Source: Burkholderiaceae bacterium
Lineage (GTDB): Bacteria > Pseudomonadota > Gammaproteobacteria > Burkholderiales > Burkholderiaceae_C
Direction of reading: 5' to 3'
NCBI GenBank assembly: GCA_024235915.1
Contig: JACKLO010000007.1
Span: 62,001 to 126,000, forward strand
DNA: 64,000 bases
Part shown: positions 31,758-42,067 of the stretch, piece after piece
Position numbering within the stretch: the first letter of the stretch is position 1
Layout of the letters: each line of letters opens with the position of its first letter
The notes under the pieces: generated by a model
What the model was told of the DNA's origin: nothing
Database searches by the model: none
The model's input: only the letters and a program-made list of their open reading frames with translations
Translations under genes and position numbers: made by a program

Positions 31758-32393
31758 TCACGGCAAGCGGGCCACACCGGTGCCGATCATGGCGTCGCGC
31801 GTCACCAGGGTGGCCAGCTGCGCTTCGTCCCACCCCTCGGTGCCGGCAGGGCGCATCGGCACGACGAGGTAGCGCACCTCGGCGGTGGAGTCGCGCACCA
31901 CGATGCGCGTGGCCTCCGGCAGCTGCACACCGAACTCCGCCAGCACTGCGCGAGGCTCCAGCACGGCTCGGGCTCGGTAGGGCGCCGACTTGTACCAGAC
32001 CGGCGGCAGCCCCAGCACCGGCCACGGGTAGCAGGAGCACAGCGTGCACACCACCATGTGGTGCACCTCGGGTGTGTTGAACAAGGCCACCATGTGCTCG
32101 CCCTGGCGGCCGCTGTAGCCCAGGTCGGCGATGGCCGTGGTGGCGTCTTCGGCAAGACGCTGCGCATAGGCGGGATCGGCCCAGGCGCGCGCCACGACGC
32201 GGGCGCCGTTGTGCGGGCCCACACGGGTCTCGTAGGTCTCGATCAGGCGGTCGATGGCGGCCGGTTCGACGTAACCCTTGCCGACCAGCAGCGTTTCCAG
32301 CGCCCGGACGCGCAGGTCCATCTCGCCGAGGTGGCTGTGCTCACCCTCGTGATCATGGTCATGGTCATGGTCGTGCGTGTGGCCGGCCGACAT
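31758..32393 (-). CDS. nthA: Nitrile hydratase alpha subunit, cobalt type, with His-rich N-terminus
   Basis: The 211-residue subunit holds the metal site Cys116-Thr-Leu-Cys119-Ser-Cys121 (VCTLCSCYPW). Thr in this motif is typical of cobalt enzymes; iron enzymes usually have Ser. The enzyme hydrates nitriles to amides in the cytoplasm. Unusual is the N-terminus: alternating His-Asp (HTHDHDHDHDHEGEHSH, residues 5-21), a likely metal-binding extension. The ATG at 32393 is preceded by CATAAT seven bases upstream. No amidase of the signature family lies next to it. Confidence 0.94.
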   Translation of the reverse strand: MSAGHTHDHDHDHDHEGEHSHLGEMDLRVRALETLLVGKGYVEPAAIDRLIETYETRVGPHNGARVVARAWADPAYAQRLAEDATTAIADLGYSGRQGEHMVALFNTPEVHHMVVCTLCSCYPWPVLGLPPVWYKSAPYRARAVLEPRAVLAEFGVQLPEATRIVVRDSTAEVRYLVVPMRPAGTEGWDEAQLATLVTRDAMIGTGVARLP

Positions 32394-32400
32394 GCCGTCG

Positions 32401-32406
32401 ATTATG
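32401..32406 (-). promoter_or_regulatory. -10-like hexamer CATAAT seven bases before nthA
   Basis: Minus strand: CATAAT-CGACGGC-ATG. If used, it would make the nitrile hydratase operon message start at or next to the ATG. Confidence 0.45.
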
Positions 32407-32436
32407 GGCAGTTGCCGCCCCGCTTCATCCGCGCCT

Positions 32437-33222
32437 TCAGCGCTGCGCGCCGAAGGCCTCTGCGCAGGCAGACAAGTCGGCCGGACCTTCGACGGGTGAG
32501 GGCCGCGTGCAACGGGCGGTCTCGCTGAGCCGCCCGTCCACCCAGGCCATGGCACGCACGGCGGTGCGCGACTGGTCGGGGACGAGCAACTGCGGTCGGC
32601 CTGCGAGGCGCACGGTGGTCGACAGTCGCAGTTCCGCACTGCCGTAGACGTGGTTGGAGAAGCCGGGCAGGGCGGCTATCTCTTCCAGCGCCGAGCCCCG
32701 CCGCCGATAGACCCGCAGCACGCCTGCGATGTGCGGCGTGGTCACGGCGGCCAGTTCGGCCGTGCCGTCGCCGTCCAGATCGGCCACGCCCACCGGGTTG
32801 AGCCAGCGGTTGGCGGTGCCGATGGGCGCAGCGTTGGCCGTGATCACCAGTCGGTCGCCGTCCAGCCCCAGCAGCGCCAGCCGCGCTCCCTGGCCGCTGG
32901 CGCTGATGATCACCAGCAGTTCCGGCGCGGCCCCGGGCCGCAGGCGCTCCAGGCGCGGCGCCAAGTCCTCGAAGACCTCGTTGGCCGGCAGGGCCAGGGT
33001 CAATTCTCGGCCGGCGTCGGTGCGGGCCACCACGGCGGCGTACTCATGCGGACGGCCGAGCGCGAAGTGGCCGTAGCGGTCCGTGGGCTCGGCGTAGCGG
33101 GCGGACACGATCTCCTCGGCCTGCGCGAAGGCGGGGCCCAGCAGCAAGGCGGCGCCAATGCAGCGGCCCAGGCGCGTCGCCCAGGGCCGCCGGTGCGGCT
33201 TTGCGCGGGTGGGTGGGGTCAT
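32437..33222 (-). CDS. Secreted FG-GAP/VCBS repeat-like protein
   Basis: The 261-residue protein has a signal peptide (IGAALLLGPAFAQA) and beta-propeller-like repeats with the calcium-type loop VGVADLDGDGTAELA; other blades are degenerate (LLVIISASGQGARLALLGLD). Such proteins are periplasmic or extracellular and of unknown function. GGAGA precedes the ATG. It ends 43 bases upstream of nthA, on the same strand, but the functional link to the nitrile hydratase is unclear. Two Cys near the C-terminus (RCTRPSP, LSACAEAF) may form a disulfide. Confidence 0.75.
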   Translation of the reverse strand: MTPPTRAKPHRRPWATRLGRCIGAALLLGPAFAQAEEIVSARYAEPTDRYGHFALGRPHEYAAVVARTDAGRELTLALPANEVFEDLAPRLERLRPGAAPELLVIISASGQGARLALLGLDGDRLVITANAAPIGTANRWLNPVGVADLDGDGTAELAAVTTPHIAGVLRVYRRRGSALEEIAALPGFSNHVYGSAELRLSTTVRLAGRPQLLVPDQSRTAVRAMAWVDGRLSETARCTRPSPVEGPADLSACAEAFGAQR

Positions 33223-33340
33223 GTCGTCTCCAGGTCGTCGCCGTTGTCCGTGCCCATCATGCCGTGGCCCGGGCAGGGGGATTCAGGCCGTCATCGAAAG
33301 CAGGCACACTCGCGCGCTTTCCCAAAACGAAAGCCCCACC

Positions 33341-35245
<1,905 letters not shown>

Positions 35246-35262
35246 GTGGCGGCGCCTCAGGG

Positions 35263-35268
35263 GACACT
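35263..35268 (+). promoter_or_regulatory. -10-like hexamer GACACT six bases before the PaiB-like gene
   Basis: GACACT-TGCACC-ATG, within the 29-base gap after the ABC transporter. Weak match to TATAAT, but the spacing equals that at other genes here. Confidence 0.35.
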
Positions 35269-35274
35269 TGCACC

Positions 35275-35907
35275 ATGTACCTGCCCACCCACTTCGAACA
35301 GACCGACCCGGCCGCGCTGCAACAGCTGATGCAGGCGCACCCGCTGGGCACCCTGGTGCACCCGGGCCCTGACGGCGCCGACGCCGACCACATCCCGTTC
35401 GAGTACGACCCGGCGCCGGGCGAGGGCGCTCCTTTGGGCACGCTGCGCGCCCATGTGGCCCGCGCCAACCCGCTGTGGCAGCGCTGCGCCAGCGGCACGC
35501 CGGTGCTGGTGATCTTCCAGGGTGCCGAGGGCTACATCTCGCCCAGCTGGTACCCGAGCAAACACGAGGCCCACCGCCAGGTGCCCACCTGGAACTACAG
35601 CGTGGTGCATGCCCGCGGACCGCTGATGGTGCGCGACGACGTGCGCTTCCTGCGTGGCTTGGTGGCGCGGCTCACGCGCCGGCATGAAGCGGGCGAGCCC
35701 GTGCCCTGGAAGATGGGCGATGCGCCGGCCGACTTCATCGACGACCTGCTGCAGCGTATCGTCGGCCTGGAGATCCCGGTGACGTCCCTGGTCGGCAAGG
35801 CCAAGCTCAGCCAGAACAAGTCGGCCGCGGACCGGGCGGGGGCGGCGGCGGCGCTGGAGGCGCGTCAGCACGGCGCCCTGGCCCGCGACATGCGCGGCAC
35901 CGTCTAG
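35275..35907 (+). CDS. PaiB-like FMN-binding protein
   Basis: The 210-residue protein starts MYLPTHFEQTDPAALQQLM, the typical PaiB opening, and has the FMN-binding split-barrel segments VLVIFQGAEGYISPSWYPSK and VPTWNYSVVHARGPLMV, then the W-K-M segment PWKMGDAPADFIDDLL. In Bacillus PaiB is described as a negative transcriptional regulator; in Gram-negatives the family may be redox enzymes related to pyridoxamine oxidase. Its stop overlaps the convergent gene's stop by 3 bases. Confidence 0.9.
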   Translation: MYLPTHFEQTDPAALQQLMQAHPLGTLVHPGPDGADADHIPFEYDPAPGEGAPLGTLRAHVARANPLWQRCASGTPVLVIFQGAEGYISPSWYPSKHEAHRQVPTWNYSVVHARGPLMVRDDVRFLRGLVARLTRRHEAGEPVPWKMGDAPADFIDDLLQRIVGLEIPVTSLVGKAKLSQNKSAADRAGAAAALEARQHGALARDMRGTV

Positions 35908-36446
35908 AAGCGGTTCTTCAGTTCGGCCGGCGCCGCCGGCGCGTCCACGTGCGCCATGCGCGCATCGTCCACGTAACGCAGCGTGGCGTCGCCGATCGTC
36001 GGGTGCGTGTAGACCAGGCGCAACCCGTCGTCGAAACGCCACTGGAAACCACCCCGCGGTGAACTGCGGCCACCGAAGCCGCCGAAAGCCATGGGCCGGG
36101 GCGAAACGGTGAGCGGCGGCCCGTACTTCTCCAGCAACAGCTCGCGCAGTGCCAGGTTGTCCTGGCCATAAGCCTTCACCGCGAACTCGACCTGCGCCAC
36201 GCGGCCCTCGTGCGCGGTGACCACCAGCCGGTCGAGCGCCGGCACGCCGGCGGCGCGCACGTCCAGCGCTGCGGCGGTGCCCGGGGGCGTGGGCAGCACC
36301 GTGGCGCCGATGGCGCGCGCGGCGGCCAGGAAGTCGTCCACCGTGGCGTCCTTCAGCGGCAGGCCGTAGAGCGCCAGCACGCGCGTCTGCGCCGCGGCCA
36401 AGACCGGCACGCCGCCGATCAGCACCAGGAACGTCCTTCGAAACAT
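35904..36446 (-). CDS. Exported protein of unknown function
   Basis: I do not recognise a family. The 180 residues start with a signal peptide (RRTFLVLIGGVPVLAAAQ). The mature part has an alpha/beta pattern (LYGLPLKDATVDDFLAAARA, LRELLLEKYGPPL) and a C-terminal strand-rich half (WRFDDGLRLVYTHPTIGDATLRYVDD) that looks like a small substrate-binding or lipoprotein-type fold. The ATG at 36446 follows a TACAGT hexamer by six bases; a longer frame would place the signal peptide internally. It is divergent from the spy-like gene. Confidence 0.75.
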   Translation of the reverse strand: MFRRTFLVLIGGVPVLAAAQTRVLALYGLPLKDATVDDFLAAARAIGATVLPTPPGTAAALDVRAAGVPALDRLVVTAHEGRVAQVEFAVKAYGQDNLALRELLLEKYGPPLTVSPRPMAFGGFGGRSSPRGGFQWRFDDGLRLVYTHPTIGDATLRYVDDARMAHVDAPAAPAELKNRF

Positions 36447-36452
36447 GCCGCC

Positions 36453-36458
36453 ACTGTA
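36453..36458 (-). promoter_or_regulatory. -10-like hexamer TACAGT six bases before the exported-protein gene
   Basis: Minus strand: TACAGT-GGCGGC-ATG. An A-rich stretch (AAAAAA at about 36467-36472) lies further upstream. Confidence 0.45.
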
Positions 36459-36573
36459 GCGGCTGAGAAAAAACGTTACGCAGCGCGACGCCGCTGAAAG
36501 GACGCCAGGCGCCCCGGTGGCCACCATGGGCACACCTTCCACCCTCCCACTGCAAGGACACAAGGAGTTCCCG

Positions 36574-37059
36574 ATGAAGACCTGGATCAAGCGCACCCTG
36601 ATTGGCCTGGCCGCCGTTTCCGCCCTGGGCATCGGCGCCGTGGCCGTGGCGCACCGCCAACACGGCTACCCGATGAGCGACGCCGACCTGGCCCGTGCCA
36701 AGACGCACGTGGTGGACCGCATCGCCGGCCGTATGGACCTGGACGCCGCGCAGCGCGCGCAGCTCGACACCCTGGCCGACACCTTGCTGACGCAGCGCAA
36801 GGCCCTGCTGGCCGGCACCGAACCGCGCGCAGCGCTGCAGGGCCTGGTGGCGGGGTCGACCTTCGACCGTGCCGGCGCCGAGGCGCTGCTGATGGCCAAG
36901 ACCGACGCGCTTCGCGCTGGCGCACCGTCCGTGATCGCCGCCTTCGGCGACTTCTACGACGGCTTGAACCCGGACCAGCAGGCGCGCCTGCGCGAACGGC
37001 TGGCCCAGGGCCACCGCGGCCACCGGGGTGATCGTGGAGATCGGGGCGACCGTGACTGA
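36574..37059 (+). CDS. Spy/CpxP-like periplasmic stress protein
   Basis: The 161 residues have a signal peptide (LIGLAAVSALGIGAVAVAH) and a helical body with two LTxxQ-type segments (MDLDAAQRAQLDTLADTLL; LNPDQQARLRERL), typical of the Spy/CpxP/CnrX group. Such proteins sense or chaperone misfolded proteins and metals in the periplasm. The C-terminus is a basic/acidic repeat, HRGHRGDRGDRGDRD, encoded by near-repeated CGGGG/CGTGG codons. A ribosome-binding site AAGGAG precedes the ATG. It heads an operon with a methyltransferase, a response regulator and a sensor kinase, as cpxP does with cpxRA. Confidence 0.82.
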   Translation: MKTWIKRTLIGLAAVSALGIGAVAVAHRQHGYPMSDADLARAKTHVVDRIAGRMDLDAAQRAQLDTLADTLLTQRKALLAGTEPRAALQGLVAGSTFDRAGAEALLMAKTDALRAGAPSVIAAFGDFYDGLNPDQQARLRERLAQGHRGHRGDRGDRGDRD

Positions 37060-37411
37060 GCCCATGGCCATGGCCGCCGGCGCGGCCACCGCGCTGGCCG
37101 GCGCCGGCTGGGCGCTGTGGGCCGCCCTGGCGCTGAAGCGCGCCGGCAACCGGCTGGCGCCGCTGGCAGCGCCACAGCGGCTGGTCGACGACGGCCCCTA
37201 CCGCTACGGTCGCCACCCGCTGTACCTGGGTGTCGTGCTGATGCTGGCGGGGCTGGCCGTCGCCCTGGCGGCGCCGGTGGTCGGCGCGCTGGCCGTGGTT
37301 TTCGCGGCCAGTGCGCAGCTGCTGTGGATCCCGGCCGAGGAGGCGCAGCTGCGGGCCCGGTTCGGCGGTTGGTACAGTGACTACATGCAGGACGTCCGCG
37401 CCTGGCTTTGA
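37052..37411 (+). CDS. Isoprenylcysteine methyltransferase-like (ICMT/PEMT family) membrane protein
   Basis: The 119-residue membrane protein has about three hydrophobic helices and the ICMT-family core LVDDGPYRYGRHPLYLGVVL, which binds S-adenosylmethionine, with the C-terminal E-E-x2-L-x3-F (PAEEAQLRARFGGWYSDY). The substrate in bacteria is unknown; a small-molecule or lipid thiol is possible. It starts with a GTG that overlaps the spy-like gene by 8 bases; the ATG at 37064 is an alternative. The tight packing ties it to the stress operon. Confidence 0.82.
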   Translation: MTEPMAMAAGAATALAGAGWALWAALALKRAGNRLAPLAAPQRLVDDGPYRYGRHPLYLGVVLMLAGLAVALAAPVVGALAVVFAASAQLLWIPAEEAQLRARFGGWYSDYMQDVRAWL

Positions 37412-37423
37412 AGCTGTACCCCA

Positions 37424-38098
37424 ATGCCCACGTTGCTGCTGATCGACGATGACGAAGCGCTGGCGCCGCCGCTGGCGGCCTACCTGCAGCGCTTCGGCTT
37501 CACGCTGGAGGCGGCGCACCGGCCGTCCGCCGGCTTGGCGCGGCTGGCGCGCGGCGGCATCGACGCCGTGATCCTGGACGTGATGCTGCCGGAGATGGAT
37601 GGCTTCGAGACCCTGCGCCGCATCCGCCAGAGCGGTGCCGTGCCGGTGTTGATGCTGACCGCCCGCGGTGAGCTCAGCGACCGCGTCGTCGGCCTGGAGT
37701 CCGGCGCCGACGACTACCTGCCCAAGCCCTTCGAGCCGCGCGAACTCGCGGCGCGGCTGCAGACCATCCTGCGTCGGTCGCGCGCGGCCCCGGCGGGCGC
37801 GCAGTGGCACTTCGACCGCCTGGTCATCGACACCGACCGCCGCGAGGCGCTGCGTGACGGCGAGGCGCTGGCGCTCACCGGTACCGAGTACGAACTGCTG
37901 TGCCTGCTGGCACGGGAGCCGCAGAAGGTGTTCAGCCGCGACGACATCCTCAACCGCCTGCGTGGCACCGACGCCGACCTGCACTCGCGCGCGGTGGACA
38001 TCCTGGTCAGCCGCCTGCGCCGCAAGCTCGAACCGCTGGACGCGATCAAGACGCTGCGCAACGCCGGCTATGCGCTGGCGCTGCCGCGGTTGCCATGA
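37424..38098 (+). CDS. OmpR/CpxR-type response regulator
   Basis: This 224-residue protein has a receiver domain with LLLIDDDE, phospho-acceptor Asp52 (AVILDVMLPEMDG), Thr in VLMLTARGE and Lys in YLPKPFEPRE, and a winged-helix DNA-binding domain (LALTGTEYELLCLLA, RAVDILVSRLRRKLE, TLRNAGYALAL). It overlaps the sensor kinase start in ATGA. The pairing with a Spy-like gene suggests envelope-stress control, probably of its own operon. Confidence 0.94.
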   Translation: MPTLLLIDDDEALAPPLAAYLQRFGFTLEAAHRPSAGLARLARGGIDAVILDVMLPEMDGFETLRRIRQSGAVPVLMLTARGELSDRVVGLESGADDYLPKPFEPRELAARLQTILRRSRAAPAGAQWHFDRLVIDTDRREALRDGEALALTGTEYELLCLLAREPQKVFSRDDILNRLRGTDADLHSRAVDILVSRLRRKLEPLDAIKTLRNAGYALALPRLP

Positions 38099-39354
38099 AG
38101 TTTCGGCGCTTGTCGCTGCGCTGGCGCCTGGTGGGCCTGTTCCTGGCGCTGGCGCTGGCCAGCACCGTGGTCTTCCTGGGCGGGCTGCAGCGGGCCGCCG
38201 CGGCGGGCTGGCAGACCTGGGCGCAGCCGCTGCTGGGAGACTACGTGGACCGGCTAGCCGCCGACCTGGGCAGCCCGCCCGACCCGGCGCGCGCCCGGGC
38301 ACTGGAAGCGCGGCTGCCGGTGCGGGTGATGATCGACGGGCCGGTGATGCACTACCCCGGCCGCTCGCAGCGCTATCCGGATTCGGCATCACGCGACCCT
38401 GGCGGTGATCACGACACGCCCTTCGTGCTCGTGCGCACCAGCGCCGACGGTCACCGCATCAGCTTCGGCCTGGCGGCGCCGCCGGAAGGCTGGCGTTCCC
38501 GCGCCCGCGCCTGGGTGCCGCTGACGGTGCTGCTGGTCTGCACCGGCCTGGCCTATGCGCTGGTGCGCCGCTGGCTGGCGCCGCTGGACGCCATTGGCGC
38601 CGGCGCCGAGCGCTACGGCCAGGGCGCCTTCGACACGCCCATTGCGGCCCGTCGCGGTGACGAGCTCGGCCGCCTGGCCGACCGCATCGACGCCATGGCC
38701 GCCAGCCTGCACGGCATGCTGCAGGCGCAGCGCACGCAGCTGCTGGCCGTGAGCCACGAACTGCGCAGCCCGCTCACCCGCGCGCGCCTGAACGCCGAAC
38801 TGCTGCCCGACGGGCCGGAAAAGGACGCCGTGGTGCGCGACCTGGCCGAGATGCGCGACCTGATCGCCGACCTGCTGGAGAGCGAACGCCTGGCGGCTGG
38901 CGCCGCGGCCCTGGCGACGGAGACGGTGGACCTCGGGGCGCTGGTGCGCGAGGCCGCGGCTGAGTCTGGCGTGCAGCCGGCCGTGGAACCCGGCGTCGCC
39001 CCAGTGCGGGCCGACCCGGCGCGGCTGCGCCTGCTGCTGCGCAACGTGCTGACCAACGCGCGCCGGCATGCGGCCGACGCCCCGCAGCCGCCGGTGCTGT
39101 TCCTGCGCCGCGCGGGCGATGCCTTGGAACTCGGCCTGCGCGATTTCGGCCCGGGCGTGCCGCCGGAGGCTCTGGCGCACCTGGCCGAACCGTTCTACCG
39201 CCCCGACAGTGCGCGCACCCGTGCTGCGGGTGGTGTTGGCCTGGGCCTGCACCTGTGCCGGCGTGTGGCCGAGGCCCATGGCGGCACGCTGCAGATCCGC
39301 AACGCCATGCCGGGGCTGGAGGTGGCGATGCGCTGGTCCCCCGACGGAGCCTGA
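38095..39354 (+). CDS. CpxA-like sensor histidine kinase
   Basis: The 419-residue protein has two membrane helices (about 10-30 and 140-157) bracketing a periplasmic sensor of about 105 residues, a HAMP domain (about 158-210, RRWLAPLDAIGAGAERYGQG), a HisKA domain with His221 in LAVSHELRSPLTR, and a HATPase domain with N box (LRNVLTNARRHA), DFGPGVP and GGVGLGLHLC. The arrangement fits CpxA/RstB-type sensors. The ATG overlaps the regulator stop. Confidence 0.93.
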   Translation: MKFRRLSLRWRLVGLFLALALASTVVFLGGLQRAAAAGWQTWAQPLLGDYVDRLAADLGSPPDPARARALEARLPVRVMIDGPVMHYPGRSQRYPDSASRDPGGDHDTPFVLVRTSADGHRISFGLAAPPEGWRSRARAWVPLTVLLVCTGLAYALVRRWLAPLDAIGAGAERYGQGAFDTPIAARRGDELGRLADRIDAMAASLHGMLQAQRTQLLAVSHELRSPLTRARLNAELLPDGPEKDAVVRDLAEMRDLIADLLESERLAAGAAALATETVDLGALVREAAAESGVQPAVEPGVAPVRADPARLRLLLRNVLTNARRHAADAPQPPVLFLRRAGDALELGLRDFGPGVPPEALAHLAEPFYRPDSARTRAAGGVGLGLHLCRRVAEAHGGTLQIRNAMPGLEVAMRWSPDGA

Positions 39355-39401
39355 TAAACCCCTGCCAAGGCCCGGGGCAGGCGCTGAACGGCCGCAGCGC
39401 C

Positions 39402-39407
39402 GACAAT
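39402..39407 (+). promoter_or_regulatory. -10-like hexamer GACAAT six bases before ygiQ
   Basis: GACAAT-CGGGGC-ATG, in the 59-base gap after the kinase gene, so ygiQ could be transcribed independently as a leaderless message. Confidence 0.5.
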
Positions 39408-39413
39408 CGGGGC

Positions 39414-41735
39414 ATGCCCGCCGTTGCGACCATCCCCACTGCCAAGCCTGCTTTTAAGACACTTAGCAGCTACCGCCCGTTCTGGGCCAAGCGCTTCGGC
39501 CCGGCGCCGTTCCTGCCCACCAGCCGCGCCGAGATGGAGCGCCTGGGCTGGGACAGTTGCGACGTGGTCATCGTCAGCGGCGACGCCTATGTGGACCACC
39601 CCAGCTTTGGCATGGCCGTGATCGGCCGCGTGCTGGAGGCCCAGGGCTTCCGCGTCGGCATCATCGCCCAGCCCGACTGGCAGTCGGCTGAGCCGTTCCG
39701 CGCGCTGGGGCGGCCGAACCTGTTCTTCGGCGTCGCCGCCGGGAACATGGATTCGATGATCAACCACTACACGGCCGACCGGAAGATCCGCAGCGACGAC
39801 GCCTACACCCCCGGCGGCGCGGCCGGCAAGCGGCCCGACCGCGCCACGCTGGTCTACACGCAGCGCTGCCAGGAAGCCTTCAAGGACGTGCCGGTGGTCA
39901 TCGGCGGCATCGAGGCCAGCCTGCGCCGCATCGCCCACTACGACTACTGGCAGGATAAGGTGCGCCGCAGCGTGCTGGCCGACAGCAAGGCCGACCTGCT
40001 GCTCTACGGCAACGCCGAGCGCGCCATCGTGGAGATCGCGCACCGGCTGGCGCGGCGCGAGCCGGTGGAGACCATCACCGACGTGCGCGGCACGGCCTTC
40101 CTGGTGCGCTCGGCCCACGCGCCGCAGGGCTTCCAGGAGATCGATTCCACCGAGGTCGACCAGCCCGGCCGCATCGACGAGCACATCAACCCGTACCAGA
40201 TGCCGGAGGAGGCCGCGGCCTCGCGCGGCGAAACCTGCGCCAAGGAAGAGGTCGCGGGCGACCCGCGTCCGGCTGAAGCCGTGGTCGCGATGCCGGTTTC
40301 CCGCAAGGCCGGCGCGGTGAAGCTGCCGGCGCGCGACAAGACCGTGATCCGCCTGCCGGCGTATGAGCAGGTGAAGAGCGACCCGGTGCTCTACGCCCAC
40401 GCCAGCCGCGTGCTGCACCAGGAGACCAACCCGGGCAATGCGCGTGCCCTGGTGCAGCGCCATGGACCGCGCGACGTGTGGATCAACCCGCCGCCGATCC
40501 CGCTGAGCACCGCCGAGATGGACGCGGTGTTCGACCTGCCCTATGCGCGCAGCCCGCACCCGATGTACGCCGACGAGGCCGGCAGCCACGACGGCGCCAC
40601 CAAGATCCCGGCCTGGGAGATGATCCGTTTCAGCGTGAACATCATGCGCGGATGCTTCGGCGGCTGCAGCTTCTGCTCGATCACCGAGCACGAGGGCCGC
40701 ATCATCCAGAGCCGCAGCGAGGACTCCATCATCCGCGAGATCGAGGAGATCCGCGACCGCGTGAAGGGCTTCACCGGCGTCATCAGCGACCTCGGCGGCC
40801 CCACGGCCAACATGTACCGCCTGGCCTGCAAGAGCCGTGAGATCGAGGCCGCCTGCCGCAAGCCCAGCTGCGTGTTTCCTGGCATCTGCCCCAACCTGGG
40901 CACCGACCATGGGCCGCTGGTGAAGGTCTACCGCCGCGCGCGTGCGCTGCGCGGTGTGAAGAAGATCCTCATCGGCAGCGGCCTGCGCTACGACCTGGCG
41001 GTGCAGAGCCCGGAATACGTGAAGGAACTGGTGCAGCACCACGTGGGCGGCTACCTGAAGATCGCGCCGGAGCACACCGAGGACGGGCCGCTCACCAAGA
41101 TGATGAAGCCCGGCATCGGCAGCTACGAACGCTTCAAGCAGATGTTCGAGCAGTACAGCGCCGAGGCGGGCAAGAAGCAGTACCTGATCCCGTACTTCAT
41201 CGCCGCCCACCCGGGCACGCGCGACGAGGACATGATGAACCTGGCGCTCTGGCTCAAGCGCAACGGCTTCAAGGCCGACCAGGTGCAGACCTTTTACCCG
41301 AGCCCCATGGCCACCGCCACGGCCATGTACCACTCGGGCCTGAACCCGCTTCGCGGCATCCACCGCGACACCCGGGCGGAGAAGGTGGACATCGTGCGCG
41401 GCGAGAAGCGCCGGCGCCTGCACAAGGCCTTTCTGCGTTGGCACGACCCGAACAACTGGCCGCTGCTGCGCCAGGCCCTGCAGGACATGGGGCGCGCCGA
41501 CCTGATCGGCAACGGCAAGCAGCACCTGATCCCGCGCTACCAGCCGGCCACCGACGGCAGCTACAGCAGTGCGCGGCGGACCAACAGCACACCGGCCAAG
41601 CCGTCGGCCAAGCTGGCGGGGCGCGGTGCCGCCGCCGCGGGTGCCAAGGCTGGCACCAAGATCGCCGGCGGCACGCCGCGCAAGGGCACGGTGCTGACGC
41701 AGCACACGGGCCTGCCACCCCGGCGCAAGGGTTGA
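39414..41735 (+). CDS. ygiQ: YgiQ family radical SAM protein
   Basis: The 773 residues match the YgiQ family: an N-terminal Rossmann-like domain (YRPFWAKRFGPAPFLPTSR, VVIGGIEASLRRIAHYDYW), a radical SAM core with C-x3-C-x2-C at Cys414, Cys418 and Cys421 (MRGCFGGCSFC), and a C-terminal half with YHSGLNPL. The 4Fe-4S cluster and SAM would generate a 5'-deoxyadenosyl radical; the reaction is not known. The last 65 residues are a basic Ala/Lys/Gly/Thr-rich tail, unlike the ordered domains. Confidence 0.95.
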   Translation: MPAVATIPTAKPAFKTLSSYRPFWAKRFGPAPFLPTSRAEMERLGWDSCDVVIVSGDAYVDHPSFGMAVIGRVLEAQGFRVGIIAQPDWQSAEPFRALGRPNLFFGVAAGNMDSMINHYTADRKIRSDDAYTPGGAAGKRPDRATLVYTQRCQEAFKDVPVVIGGIEASLRRIAHYDYWQDKVRRSVLADSKADLLLYGNAERAIVEIAHRLARREPVETITDVRGTAFLVRSAHAPQGFQEIDSTEVDQPGRIDEHINPYQMPEEAAASRGETCAKEEVAGDPRPAEAVVAMPVSRKAGAVKLPARDKTVIRLPAYEQVKSDPVLYAHASRVLHQETNPGNARALVQRHGPRDVWINPPPIPLSTAEMDAVFDLPYARSPHPMYADEAGSHDGATKIPAWEMIRFSVNIMRGCFGGCSFCSITEHEGRIIQSRSEDSIIREIEEIRDRVKGFTGVISDLGGPTANMYRLACKSREIEAACRKPSCVFPGICPNLGTDHGPLVKVYRRARALRGVKKILIGSGLRYDLAVQSPEYVKELVQHHVGGYLKIAPEHTEDGPLTKMMKPGIGSYERFKQMFEQYSAEAGKKQYLIPYFIAAHPGTRDEDMMNLALWLKRNGFKADQVQTFYPSPMATATAMYHSGLNPLRGIHRDTRAEKVDIVRGEKRRRLHKAFLRWHDPNNWPLLRQALQDMGRADLIGNGKQHLIPRYQPATDGSYSSARRTNSTPAKPSAKLAGRGAAAAGAKAGTKIAGGTPRKGTVLTQHTGLPPRRKG

Positions 41736-42067
41736 CCGCCGACGTTTCTGTGGCGGGCGTCGGCGTCGGCGCCGGTCCGCGGCGTTGAACCCCAGCGCCT
41801 GACCTGACGGCAGGCCGTTGGCGGGGTTGGGCGATCGGCGGTCGCCCCGCGGGCACGGTCAGCGAACGATGCCCGTACAGCTTTGCGCTGCGCTGCCGAC
41901 AACACGGAGGCGCGCCCTGCCGGGCACGCACGGCGGCTCGGACCGCCATCGACGACCCGCGTGACAGGCCAGCGTCTGCCGATCAGCCGTGCCAGTTTCG
42001 CGGCGTGTGCCTGGGGGCATGGCCCCACCTGGCAATCCCTGAACGATCGGCCCACGGCCATGTCCCG
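41736..42067. other. Non-coding gap between ygiQ and a lipoprotein gene; nothing recognised
   Basis: These 332 bases hold no reading frame with family resemblance, no T-run terminator and no member of the palindromic repeat family. There are short GC-rich inverted repeats such as GCGATCGGCGGTCGC, but no clear promoter. Confidence 0.6.
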
